Shown piece after piece: positions 15,139 to 23,739 of a stretch of 33,198 nt of DNA (its first letter is position 1; each line of letters begins with the position of its first letter). Source of the DNA: Bacteroidales bacterium (GTDB lineage Bacteria > Bacteroidota > Bacteroidia > Bacteroidales > P3); assembly GCA_017448185.1 (NCBI GenBank), contig JAFSLX010000036.1:1-33198 (forward strand), in the 5' to 3' direction. Position numbers and translations under genes: made by a program. The notes below the pieces were generated by a model. That model saw only the letters and a program-made list of their open reading frames with translations, did no database searches and was not told the origin of the DNA.

Positions 15139-16389
15139 ATGAAAGTTAATCGCAGAAAAGAACTGTTCCCGAACGTCACAGACGAGCAGTGGAACGACTG
15201 GAAATGGCAGGTGAAGAACCGCATTGAGACCTACGAGGAGCTGAGCAAGTATTTCACCTTTGAGCCCGAAGAGGCTGAGGGTATCAAGAAAGCCCTTGCC
15301 AAGTTCCGCATGGCTATTACGCCTTACTACCTGAGTCTTATCGACCCCAACGACCCGTACGACCCCATCCGCCGTCAGGCCATCCCCGCCGGTCCCGAAT
15401 GCAACATCGCCCCGGCCGACCTCAACGACCCGTTGCATGAGGACGAAGATTCACCTGCTCCCGGACTGACCCACCGTTATCCGGACCGTGTGCTGTTCCT
15501 TATCACCGACATGTGCTCGATGTACTGCCGCCACTGCACCCGTCGCCGTTTTGCCGGTCAGAAGGACGACGAGAGCCCCAGCGAGCGTATCGAGAAGTGC
15601 CTGGCTTACATCGAGAAGACTCCGCAGGTGCGCGACGTGCTGCTCAGTGGTGGCGACGCCCTGATGGTCAGCGACCAGAAGTTGGAGTACATCATTGGTC
15701 GTCTGCGCAAGATTCCGCACGTGGAAATCGTCCGCATCGGCAGCCGCACCCCTGTGGTCTGCCCGCAGCGCATCACCCCCGAGCTGTGCGACATGCTGAA
15801 AAAATACCATCCCATTTGGCTCAACACCCATTTCAACCACCCCAACGAGTTTACCCCCGAGGCCGAGCAGGCTCTTGCCCGTCTGGCCAACGCCGGTATT
15901 CCTCTTGGCAACCAGACCGTGCTGCTGCGTGGCGTGAACGACTGCGTGCATGTGATGAAGAAACTGATGCACGAACTGGTGCGCAACCGCGTGCGTCCGT
16001 ACTATATTTACCAGTGCGACCTTTCGATGGGTTTGGAGCATTTCCGCACCCCGGTCAGCAAAGGTATCGAGATTATCGAGAACCTCCGCGGCCATACCAG
16101 TGGCTATGCTGTGCCCACCTTCGTGGTCGACGCTCCTGGTGGCGGCGGCAAGACCCCGGTTATGCCCCAGTATGTCATTTCGCAGAGCCCCGACAAGGTT
16201 ATCCTGCGTAACTTCGAAGGCGTTATTACCACCTATACCGAGCCGCGTGAGTATCATGAGGAGTGCCATTGCCCGGCATGCGAGGAAAAGCGCCGCGTGG
16301 ACGAAGGTGTGGCCAGCCTGCTCGAAACCGATCGCATGGCTCTCGAGCCCAGCCACCTGATGCGCCACGAACGCAACAAAAAGAAATAA
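15139..16389 (+). CDS. kamA: Lysine 2,3-aminomutase
   Basis: A radical-SAM, PLP-dependent enzyme converting L-lysine to L-beta-lysine, the first step of lysine fermentation. The iron-sulfur motif CSMYCRHC is at Cys126, Cys130 and Cys133, the PLP lysine is at about residue 338 in DAPGGGGKTPV, and a Cys-rich C-terminus (CHCPACEEK) matches the zinc site of the clostridial enzyme. The 416-aa length equals that of Clostridium subterminale KamA. An AAGGA-like ribosome-binding site precedes the ATG. The lysine 5,6-aminomutase genes and later pathway genes are not in the window. Confidence 0.95.
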   Translation: MKVNRRKELFPNVTDEQWNDWKWQVKNRIETYEELSKYFTFEPEEAEGIKKALAKFRMAITPYYLSLIDPNDPYDPIRRQAIPAGPECNIAPADLNDPLHEDEDSPAPGLTHRYPDRVLFLITDMCSMYCRHCTRRRFAGQKDDESPSERIEKCLAYIEKTPQVRDVLLSGGDALMVSDQKLEYIIGRLRKIPHVEIVRIGSRTPVVCPQRITPELCDMLKKYHPIWLNTHFNHPNEFTPEAEQALARLANAGIPLGNQTVLLRGVNDCVHVMKKLMHELVRNRVRPYYIYQCDLSMGLEHFRTPVSKGIEIIENLRGHTSGYAVPTFVVDAPGGGGKTPVMPQYVISQSPDKVILRNFEGVITTYTEPREYHEECHCPACEEKRRVDEGVASLLETDRMALEPSHLMRHERNKKK

Positions 16390-17469
16390 ATGAAAGGTGT
16401 GCAGAGAGTGCAAGGAGTGCAAGGAGTGCAGGACAAAGGTATCCTTTGGAGGTATTGTCTTGCACTCCTTGTGCTCATGGCTCTTCCATACCACTCTTTC
16501 TCCCAAATTGCAGGCATCAACAGCCTGACAGTGCTCGACATGAGCAGCAGTGCCCGTTCCACCGGATTGGGAATGGACTATCTTTCACTGTTTGACAATG
16601 ATGTTACCATTGGTATTGACAACCCGTCGATGCTACATTCCGGAATGTCGAACACAGGCACGCTGACCTACATCAGTATGTTCTCAAGTTCGATGGGTTC
16701 GTTGTCGTATGCCCACCACACCGAGCGCTATGGTACGTTCCTGTTCGGTTTTCATTTCAACAGTTATGGCAGTTTTGAAGGCTACGACGAGGAGGAAACC
16801 TCGACGGGCACCTTTCATGCCGCCGACTATATGTTGCACATCGGTTGGGGAATGTGGATTGACTCCAACTTCAGCATTGGTGTGAATTTCAAGCCTGTGC
16901 TGTCTCAGTATGAACAATACACAGCAGTGGCGGCAGTGTTCGACGTGGCAGGGAGTTATATTTCGTCCAACCGCCGCTTTGCCGCAACATTTATGGCACG
17001 TAACATCGGGGCACAAATTGTCACTTTCGACCAGACGGTCGAGCGCTTGCCTTTTGAACTTTCGGCTGAGATATCGTACAAGCTGGCCAATGCCCCATTC
17101 CGCGTTTTCTTTGCGGCCACTGAGCTTCAGCGTTGGAACCTGCGCTACGATGACCCGCTCAACCCCACTACTACCACTGACCCATTTACGGGCGAGGTGC
17201 AGACAGAAAGTTGGCTTAAAGGGACAATCGACAACCTGATGCGCCACACGTTGTTCGGCCTCGAGCTGAACATAGGAAAGTCTCTTTATGCCCGTTTGGG
17301 TTATAGTTATCGACAGACTGCTGAGACACGTGGTGTCGATGCTTTCAACCTCAGTGGTTTCTCGTTTGGTTTTGGCTTGCGCACCAAACGCTTTGAGTTC
17401 GGCTTTGCACGCCGTAACTATCACCTGTCGCAAGCCCCCACGTATCTTACTTTAAGTTATAAGTTTTAA
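16390..17469 (+). CDS. porQ: Type IX secretion system outer-membrane protein PorQ
   Basis: PorQ is an outer-membrane beta-barrel of the PorV/PorP type used by the type IX secretion/gliding machinery of Bacteroidetes. After a signal peptide ending SFSQ (residue 39), the start NSLTVLDMSSSARSTGLGM, then NPSMLH and repeated strand-like segments to the end TYLTLSYKF match the family. At 359 aa it is close to normal. The N-terminal region before the hydrophobic core (VQRVQGVQGVQD) is encoded by a 9-bp tandem tract, so the true start is uncertain; no other ATG lies before the core. It begins 1 nt after kamA, and lplA follows directly. Confidence 0.86.
   Translation: MKGVQRVQGVQGVQDKGILWRYCLALLVLMALPYHSFSQIAGINSLTVLDMSSSARSTGLGMDYLSLFDNDVTIGIDNPSMLHSGMSNTGTLTYISMFSSSMGSLSYAHHTERYGTFLFGFHFNSYGSFEGYDEEETSTGTFHAADYMLHIGWGMWIDSNFSIGVNFKPVLSQYEQYTAVAAVFDVAGSYISSNRRFAATFMARNIGAQIVTFDQTVERLPFELSAEISYKLANAPFRVFFAATELQRWNLRYDDPLNPTTTTDPFTGEVQTESWLKGTIDNLMRHTLFGLELNIGKSLYARLGYSYRQTAETRGVDAFNLSGFSFGFGLRTKRFEFGFARRNYHLSQAPTYLTLSYKF
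16399..16434 (+). repeat. 9-bp tandem tract at the porQ N-terminus
   Basis: Four 9-bp units (GTGCAGAGA, GTGCAAGGA twice, GTGCAGGAC) encode VQR VQG VQG VQD. A complementary CTTGCACTCCTTG lies at about 16458-16470, so the start of the porQ message could fold into a hairpin. Confidence 0.75.
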
Positions 17470-18438
17470 GTGACTACACAATTCATTGTCTCTGACCAGA
17501 CAAATCCATATTTGAATATTGCCGTCGAAAACCATCTGGTAGAATTTGCTGATTCCATAGTGCTGTATTTGTGGCGCAACCGTCGCACGGTGGTGATAGG
17601 GCAGAACCAAAATCCTTACAGCGAAGTGAATTTGGAGGCACTGGATGCCGACGGTGGATACTTGATGCGTCGTCGTACGGGTGGCGGCGCGGTCTATCAT
17701 GACGACGGCAATCTTAATTTCTCGTTCATTGTTCCAAAAGACCTCTACGACCAGACTCGTCAGTTTGCCGTTATTCAGCGTGCTGTTGAGAGTTTTGGCT
17801 TGCATACCGAGCTGTCGGGACGCAACGATATTTTGGTTGAAGGAAGGAAGTTCAGCGGCAATGCCTTCAGTAAAGGGCGCATCAATGACCTTCATCACGG
17901 CACACTGCTGATTAGTGGAGACATGAGCGACCTGCAGCGCTACCTCAAACCCAAGCCTGCCAAGCTTCAGAAGCACGGTGTCAGTTCGGTGCGCAGCCGT
18001 GTGGTTAACCTTGCCGAGCTTAACCCAACCATTACTCCAGAAAGCATCACTTCACGTCTGCGAGAAGCTTTTCTTTCAGAGTATTCAGAATACGCTGAAA
18101 GCTCGGAATATGCCAACTTCTCTGAAATTGTCAGCCGCCCTGAAGTACAGCGGCTCTATGCTGAGTTTGCCTCCGAGGAGTGGCTCTACGGCCGTTGGCG
18201 TACATTCACAGCGCAGCGTACAGCCCAATTTGACTGGGGTGGGGTAGAGCTTTCAATCACCATTGACCAAGAACATAACCGTATCACCGACGTACAGATT
18301 GCCACCGATGCCCTTGACCTCGGCGCACTCGACCTTGCACGTCAGCTGCTTATAGGTGCTGACACAACAAAAAGGCCTGCATTGCCCGACGGGCCATGCA
18401 AGCCTTTATTGATCGATTTGTTGTCGCTTGTTTATTGA
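17470..18438 (+). CDS. lplA: Lipoate-protein ligase A
   Basis: Attaches lipoate to E2 and H-protein domains via lipoyl-AMP. Motifs: TNPYLNIAVENHL at the N-terminus, RRRTGGGAVYHD at 67-78, and GRNDILVEGRKFSGNAF with the catalytic Lys127. The start is a GTG directly abutting the porQ stop; it gives an N-terminus that aligns with the family. At 322 aa it includes the C-terminal accessory domain. Residues 203-219 (SEYSEYAESSEYANFSE) come from a 9-bp tandem tract. Its last 7 nt overlap the convergent coiled-coil gene, and a leftward terminator lies within its 3' coding sequence. Confidence 0.92.
   Translation: MTTQFIVSDQTNPYLNIAVENHLVEFADSIVLYLWRNRRTVVIGQNQNPYSEVNLEALDADGGYLMRRRTGGGAVYHDDGNLNFSFIVPKDLYDQTRQFAVIQRAVESFGLHTELSGRNDILVEGRKFSGNAFSKGRINDLHHGTLLISGDMSDLQRYLKPKPAKLQKHGVSSVRSRVVNLAELNPTITPESITSRLREAFLSEYSEYAESSEYANFSEIVSRPEVQRLYAEFASEEWLYGRWRTFTAQRTAQFDWGGVELSITIDQEHNRITDVQIATDALDLGALDLARQLLIGADTTKRPALPDGPCKPLLIDLLSLVY
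18076..18129 (+). repeat. 9-bp tandem tract inside lplA
   Basis: Six 9-bp units (TCAGAGTAT, TCAGAATAC, GCTGAAAGC, TCGGAATAT, GCCAACTTC, TCTGAAATT) encode a three-residue repeat of the SEY type at the junction between the catalytic and accessory domains. Confidence 0.7.
18366..18407 (-). terminator. Leftward terminator located inside the lplA 3' coding sequence
   Basis: Arms AAAGGC, TGCAT, GCCC (18371-18387) pair with GGGC, ATGCA, GCCTTT (18391-18407), with two mismatches and a 3-nt loop. Read leftward the hairpin is followed by TTTTTGTTGTG, a good U-tract; read rightward the T-run is only TTTATT. It therefore best fits the end of the leftward gene whose stop is at 18432. Confidence 0.7.
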
Positions 18439-19169
18439 GCCAATTCGCGGAAGCGCTCCACTTCGGCTTCAATGGCCTTTACGTTCTTGTCAGCTTCGTT
18501 TATTTTGTCTTGGGCATCGGACTTTTTGTCGTTATTGCGCTTGATGTTCGACTCAAGTTTCTCGATGTCTTTCTCGTAGTCGGAAATCTTTTGGCGTAAC
18601 GACTCGATATCCTTCTGTTTTGAGGCGATTTTTTGCTGGTCGTTGGCGATACTCTTTTCGAGGTCGCCGAGGTCGGAGATAGCATTGGCCTTCAGTTTTT
18701 CGGCTTTCTTCAGCTCTACCAGTTTTTCGTCCATGTTTTTCAGTGCCTCGAACTTGTCAACGTAAGTGATAAAGTTTTCGAGGAAGAGACGGACATTGGC
18801 GTACATAGCAGCTTGGTCTACAGTAAGGTTCGACGGGATGGCTGCAACGGTGATGGTGACCGTTTTGCTGTCGCGACGGCCCTGCTGTTCCACCTTGGTG
18901 TAGAAGTTGACAGGTACTTCCGATATTTCGGAAAACACCTGCTCAAGCGAAGCGATATAGCCTTCGGTGCTCTTGGTTTTCAGTTTGGCATCTTTCAGGC
19001 GTTTCTTCATCGCATCCTGCGTGAGCGAGGCATCCTTGTTGAGGGTGGCTGTGTAAGCTGGTGTTGTGATGGGACCGATTTTTACAGTGGTCTCTTCGAT
19101 TACAACCTGTGCCGACAGCGACAGGCTCATCAACACAGCAGCGGTAATGGATAAAACTTTCTTCATCAT
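18432..19169 (-). CDS. Periplasmic coiled-coil protein, 245 aa
   Basis: A signal peptide (MMKKVLSITAAVLMSLSLSAQ) is followed by about 120 residues of mixed structure and then a long charged coiled coil (about residues 125-240, from KFEALKNMDEKLVELKKAEK to VERFRELAQ). I do not recognise the family. The open frame reaches 19310, but the ATGs at 19169 and 19166 start a perfect signal peptide. It lies 34 nt downstream of the PII-like gene at the end of the efflux cluster, and could be part of that operon or have its own promoter in the AT-rich gap. Confidence 0.75.
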   Translation of the reverse strand: MMKKVLSITAAVLMSLSLSAQVVIEETTVKIGPITTPAYTATLNKDASLTQDAMKKRLKDAKLKTKSTEGYIASLEQVFSEISEVPVNFYTKVEQQGRRDSKTVTITVAAIPSNLTVDQAAMYANVRLFLENFITYVDKFEALKNMDEKLVELKKAEKLKANAISDLGDLEKSIANDQQKIASKQKDIESLRQKISDYEKDIEKLESNIKRNNDKKSDAQDKINEADKNVKAIEAEVERFRELAQ

Positions 19170-19203
19170 AAGGCAATGGTTATTTATGGTTATTAATAAT
19201 ATC

Positions 19204-19500
19204 CTATAGTGTAGAAGCTTCGATATTCCAGACAAAAGCTCGGATGCCCACTTCTTCGTTGCGTTTGTCGAGTTTGCGAACAGACAGCAGCAGTTCATCG
19301 ACCTTGTCATCGTCGACCACTGTGAGGATGGCGTTGTTCAGTTCGGGCCATGTGTGTGTGCCGCGGTGTGGGTCGCCAATCTCGTGGCCACGGCCTTGAA
19401 TGTTCTCCCAGAAAGTGAAGCCACGGATGCCAAGGGTGTCGAGCATATATTCAATACGCTCATTGTTGGCCTGGTTATATACTATAAAAACACTTTTCAT
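19204..19500 (-). CDS. PII-like protein adjacent to the RND pump, 98 aa
   Basis: A small protein with the pattern of the PII/GlnB ferredoxin-like fold: strand MKSVFIVYNQ, helix ANNERIEYMLDTLGI, strand GFTFWENIQGRG, the THTWPELNNAILTVVDDDKVDELLLSVRKL unit and a final strand IRAFVWNIEA. The middle loop is short and lacks the uridylylated T-loop of GlnB. Its ATG overlaps the acrB-type stop by 4 nt, so the two are probably translationally coupled. PII-like proteins next to RND genes are known in other bacteria (CutA/DUF3240-like). A sensory or regulatory role for the pump is an inference. Confidence 0.7.
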   Translation of the reverse strand: MKSVFIVYNQANNERIEYMLDTLGIRGFTFWENIQGRGHEIGDPHRGTHTWPELNNAILTVVDDDKVDELLLSVRKLDKRNEEVGIRAFVWNIEASTL

Positions 19501-22500
19501 TTTTCATCAAGTTGGATGTTCATAAACACGAATTTTTTGCGCTCCCTCTCCTTCTTCTCAATATCACCGCGACGGTTGAAAACGCCGTAGAGCACGGGGA
19601 CGACGATGAGGGTGACGAAGGTGGAGACAGTGAGACCGCCGATAACTACAAGACCCATGGTGGTCCACATCTCGGAGCCTTCACTGTTGGAGGTGGCCAT
19701 GGGAATCATGCCGAGAATGGTGGTGAAGGCTGTCATGAGCACGGGACGCAGACGGCTCTGTCCGCTGAGGGCAATGGCTTCGTTTAGGGTTATGCCGCGT
19801 TCGCGCATGAGGTTGATGTAGTCGACCAGCACGATACCATTCTTGACGACGATACCGATGAGGAGCACCAGACCCAGCAGACCAATCATGTCGATGTTCT
19901 GTCCGGTGAAGAACATCATCAGGCTCACTCCGCTGATGGCGAAGGGGATGGAGAACATGATGATGAAGGGTTTGGAGAAACTCTCGAACTGCGAGGCCAT
20001 GACGATGTAGACGAGCATAAGAATGAGGGCGGCGAGCATCATCATATCGCGTGTGGAGTCTTGCTGGTCCTTGTAGTTACCGGCAAGGGCGACATGGATT
20101 TCTGCGGGTATGTTCATCTGGTCAAGTTCGCGCTGCACACCCATGGCGAGTTCCTGCAGAGAGGTCTTATAGGGCATGACAGTGAGGGTGAGGTAGCGCT
20201 GGCGGTTCTTACGCTCGATGGTTGGAGGACACCAGTATTCCTCGACTTTGGCAAGCTCTTCGAGTTTAATGGTGCGGCCTGTAGCTGTGGGGATGGAGAG
20301 CTGCTCGATGTCGGAGATGGCATCGCGGTATTCTTCACGCAGGCGCACAACGATGTTGTATTCTTCGCCTTCTTCCTTGAGGAAGCCGCCCGACATGCCG
20401 TTGACTCGGTTACGAATGTAGAGAGCCACGGTGCTTTCGTTGAGTCCGTGGAGGGCAAGTTTCTGTTTGTCAAGCTCTATTTTTAGCTCGGCACGGTCTT
20501 CATCGCGAGAAATCTTGGTGTCGCGGGCACCGGCGACGTTCTGCTCGACTCGGCGACGGAGCTCATTGGTGAAGGCAGTGGTCTGGTCGAAGTCGTAGCC
20601 GTAGACCTCGACGGAAAGGCTGTTGTTAGAGCCGCCACCCATGCCGCCGCCCTGGTTGACCTGGAAGGTTACCAGTTCGGGGTATTCGGCGAAGCATTGG
20701 CGCAACACCTCCTGCATCTCGAAGATGGTGGAGGAACGCTCGTACTTCTTTGTGCAGCGGATGGTCATTGAAATCTTGTTGTTGGTGGTGCTGTTGAAGA
20801 GTGCAGCAAAGCCTGCATCGTCGTTTGAACCGGCCGAGGTGGAGATGACGATGATGTCGTCGCCCAGCAGGCGGTAGATGTCCTCTTCCATGTGACGAGC
20901 GGTCTTGAGGGTCTCCTCGATGCGTGTACCGCGTTGCAACTCTGCGTTGATGGAGATGCGGCCGTTGTCCTGTTCTTTCATGAAGTCCATGCCTATGCGA
21001 CCGGTGATGAAGGGCAGAATGGAGACAACGAAGAATGCTAAGGCGATGAGCAGGGTGACTCGTTTGTGGCACAGGCACCAACGGAGGATGTTTGCGTAGG
21101 CTACTTCAATAGCGTTGAATGCGCGAGTGATGGTACGGTTGTAGAGCTTGCGCTCCTGCTTATGGTTGTAGGTTTCCTCGTCCTCTTTTTTGAAGAAGAA
21201 GGGACGCTCACGGAGCATCTTGGACGAAAGCATGGGAATGAGGGTGATGGCGGCAGTGGTGGAAACGCAGACGACGATGGTGATGATCCATCCCATCTCT
21301 TTCATGAAGATACCCATCATGCCAGGCAACATGGTAAGCGGCACGAAAACGGCCACGAGAACCAGGGTGGTGGCTATGACGGAGGTCCAAACCTCGTTGG
21401 TAGCGCAGATGGCCGCCTCGCGGGGGTTCTCACCGCGCTCGATATGTTTAGTAATATTCTCCAGGACCACGATGGCATCGTCGACCACCATACCGATGGC
21501 CACGGTTAGCGAGGCAAGGGAGATGATGTTGAGCGAAGAGTCGGCAAGGAGGAGGTAGATGAACGAGGTGACGAGGGATATGGGGATAGTGAGGGCGATG
21601 ATGACAGTGCTGCGCCAGTTGCCGAGAAAGGCGAGCACCACGAGCACCACGAAGAGCAGAGCGTAGAAGATGCTCTCGGAGAGGCCATTGATGGCATTGA
21701 CAATTTCCTCAGAGCCGTCGCGGATGTTGGTAACCTCAATGTCGGGTGGCAGGGTCTTCATGATTTGCTCCATCTCAGCGCGCACTTCACGGGCAATGGC
21801 CACGGTATTAGCACCGGTTTGCTTGGTGATAATGAGTCGGGCACCGTCGTGACCGTTGATTTTCTCGTCGAGCGAGAGGTCTTTGATGGTGTCGCGCACG
21901 GTGGCAAGGTCTCGCACAAAGACCTGCTTGCCGGTCATGGTGGTGGTAACCACGATATCGGCTATCTCCGAGCTTTCGACATATTCACCTTTGACGCGCA
22001 TCTGGTACTGCTCCTTGCCCATCTTGACGGTGCCAGAGGCGAGGTCGAGATTGTTGGCTGAAATGGCCTGACCGACGAGCTCTAGAGGGATACCGTATGA
22101 GTCGAGCTGTTTGGGGTCGAGGTCGATATATATGTAGCGCTCGGGGGCTCCGCTGACAGTAATGTTGCCGATGCCATCGACGCGGTTGAGCACGTTGACA
22201 ACATTATCCTCAAGGATGCGGTCAAGTCCAGAATAACTCTCTTGGGCTGTGAAGCCGTATACCATGATGGGCATGGCACTGGAGTTCAGTTTCAATATCA
22301 TAGGACGGCTGACACCGTCGGGCAGGTTGTCGTAGAGAAGGTCGACATAGGAACGTATGTCATTGAGGGCCTCGTCGATGTCGCTGCCCCATTCAAACTC
22401 GAGCGTTACGACAGAGATATTGTCCTTTGACGTGGAGGTGATGTTCTTCAGTCCGTCAACACTGTTGAGCGAGTTCTCGACCAGCTTAGTGATGTTGGTT

Positions 22501-22679
22501 TCTATCTCGCTGGCGTTGGCACCGGCATAGGTGGTCATCACGGTGACGTAGGGTGGGTCCATCTCGGGCATCTGGTCGATGGGCAGACGCGAGAGGGAGA
22601 AGAGACCCAGCACGATGACGGCCACAAAGATGAGGCCTGTGGTGATGGGTTTGTTGATTGCTGTCTTGTAAATTGCCAT
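19497..22679 (-). CDS. RND-family multidrug efflux transporter (AcrB/HAE1 type)
   Basis: Inner-membrane proton-driven pump that exports drugs or other amphiphiles. At 1060 aa it has the standard architecture: first membrane helix at residues 12-30, porter domains, a helix cluster around 335-500 containing GMVVDDAIVVLENI with proton-relay Asp400 and Asp401, a second large periplasmic domain, and helices from about 895 with GIVVKNGIVLVDYINLMRERG. The Asp pair indicates the HAE1 rather than the metal-efflux subtype. It starts 3 nt after the membrane-fusion gene. Confidence 0.95.
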   Translation of the reverse strand: MAIYKTAINKPITTGLIFVAVIVLGLFSLSRLPIDQMPEMDPPYVTVMTTYAGANASEIETNITKLVENSLNSVDGLKNITSTSKDNISVVTLEFEWGSDIDEALNDIRSYVDLLYDNLPDGVSRPMILKLNSSAMPIMVYGFTAQESYSGLDRILEDNVVNVLNRVDGIGNITVSGAPERYIYIDLDPKQLDSYGIPLELVGQAISANNLDLASGTVKMGKEQYQMRVKGEYVESSEIADIVVTTTMTGKQVFVRDLATVRDTIKDLSLDEKINGHDGARLIITKQTGANTVAIAREVRAEMEQIMKTLPPDIEVTNIRDGSEEIVNAINGLSESIFYALLFVVLVVLAFLGNWRSTVIIALTIPISLVTSFIYLLLADSSLNIISLASLTVAIGMVVDDAIVVLENITKHIERGENPREAAICATNEVWTSVIATTLVLVAVFVPLTMLPGMMGIFMKEMGWIITIVVCVSTTAAITLIPMLSSKMLRERPFFFKKEDEETYNHKQERKLYNRTITRAFNAIEVAYANILRWCLCHKRVTLLIALAFFVVSILPFITGRIGMDFMKEQDNGRISINAELQRGTRIEETLKTARHMEEDIYRLLGDDIIVISTSAGSNDDAGFAALFNSTTNNKISMTIRCTKKYERSSTIFEMQEVLRQCFAEYPELVTFQVNQGGGMGGGSNNSLSVEVYGYDFDQTTAFTNELRRRVEQNVAGARDTKISRDEDRAELKIELDKQKLALHGLNESTVALYIRNRVNGMSGGFLKEEGEEYNIVVRLREEYRDAISDIEQLSIPTATGRTIKLEELAKVEEYWCPPTIERKNRQRYLTLTVMPYKTSLQELAMGVQRELDQMNIPAEIHVALAGNYKDQQDSTRDMMMLAALILMLVYIVMASQFESFSKPFIIMFSIPFAISGVSLMMFFTGQNIDMIGLLGLVLLIGIVVKNGIVLVDYINLMRERGITLNEAIALSGQSRLRPVLMTAFTTILGMIPMATSNSEGSEMWTTMGLVVIGGLTVSTFVTLIVVPVLYGVFNRRGDIEKKERERKKFVFMNIQLDEK

Positions 22680-22682
22680 TGT

Positions 22683-23717
22683 TTAATCCTCCACAATTTC
22701 TAACTTGTCGCCGTCGACGAGGCGGGCTTGTCCGGTGACGACCAGACGGTCACCGGCTTTGATTGCACCAGCCTCGACGGGGATAATTTCGATACGGTCG
22801 TCGAAGCGCTGGCCAAGGGTGACGGCCACGCGACGGGCGGTGTTGCCGTCAGCCACGAACACGTAGCGATCGTTCGATCCGGTCAGTTTCAGCACGCTCT
22901 GGTAAGGAACCACGATGGTGTTGATTTCACCGATGGCGAGAGTGGCACGCACATACATGCCCGGACGAATCTTCTCCGATGCGTTGGGGATGTTCAACTT
23001 GGCTTGGAAGGTGTGTGAAGCAGCATCTATGGTGGGGTAGACAATCTCGATGGTGGCCGGGAATACCTGACCGGGGTAGATGTCGCTCTCCACTTGCACC
23101 TTCATGCCCTGACGTACCAATGGAAAGTAGGTCTCGGGGATGTTGATGATGGCTTTGAGGCGGCTGATTTGGGTGAGGGTCAGGATGGGCTGACCGGCAT
23201 ACATCTCTCCGTCCTCGTAGTTCTTGGCGCTGATGACACCTGCAAACTTGGCTTTGACGAAGGTGTTCTCATCCAAGAATCGCTCGTTTTCAACCAGCTG
23301 GTCGTATCCAGCCTTGGTCTGGTCATACACTTGCTGGCTTACTGAACCGGTGGCTTTCAATGCTGTGACGCGGTCGAGCTCGGTCTTGGTGCTGTTAAGA
23401 TTGATTCGGGTGGTGTTGAGCTGGGTTTGGTCCATGCGCACCAGCATCGAGCCTTTCTGTACGCGGCTGCCGACCTCTACATAAATGTGTTCGATGTGGC
23501 CGGTGACCGACGGAGCGATGTTCATAGTCTCGTAACCCTCGAGGGTTGACGAGAGTTCGAGACTCTTGGCGATGCGTTCACTTTCGAGCAGCTGAACCTT
23601 CACTTTTTCTGCTTCTTTCTTGGTGGTCGTTGCGGTTTTTTCACCGCCTTTGCCGCCGCAGGCCACAAGGCTCACGACAGCCATTACAATCATTGCTGTT
23701 CTAACAGTTTTATTCAT
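22683..23717 (-). CDS. Membrane-fusion (periplasmic adaptor) lipoprotein of the RND pump
   Basis: A lipoprotein signal peptide with the lipobox SLVAC at Cys20 is followed by the HlyD/AcrA layout: N-terminal beta-barrel strand, lipoyl half-motif IAPSVTGHIEHIYVEVGSRVQKGSMLVRMD, alpha-helical hairpin (about residues 105-155), second lipoyl half FVKAKFAGVISAKNYEDGEMYAGQPILTL and C-terminal beta domains. At 344 aa it is typical. It bridges the inner-membrane pump and the TolC-type channel. Confidence 0.94.
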   Translation of the reverse strand: MNKTVRTAMIVMAVVSLVACGGKGGEKTATTTKKEAEKVKVQLLESERIAKSLELSSTLEGYETMNIAPSVTGHIEHIYVEVGSRVQKGSMLVRMDQTQLNTTRINLNSTKTELDRVTALKATGSVSQQVYDQTKAGYDQLVENERFLDENTFVKAKFAGVISAKNYEDGEMYAGQPILTLTQISRLKAIINIPETYFPLVRQGMKVQVESDIYPGQVFPATIEIVYPTIDAASHTFQAKLNIPNASEKIRPGMYVRATLAIGEINTIVVPYQSVLKLTGSNDRYVFVADGNTARRVAVTLGQRFDDRIEIIPVEAGAIKAGDRLVVTGQARLVDGDKLEIVED

Positions 23718-23739
23718 GGTAGTATAATTATTTCATTTA

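Noticed and set aside
15451..16506. A 351-codon open frame opposite kamA
   Set aside because: It is the antisense shadow of kamA, His-rich and lacking motifs; kamA on the other strand has full catalytic motifs.
20061..21558. Several rightward open frames opposite the RND pump gene
   Set aside because: All are antisense shadows of a 1060-codon gene with complete conserved motifs.
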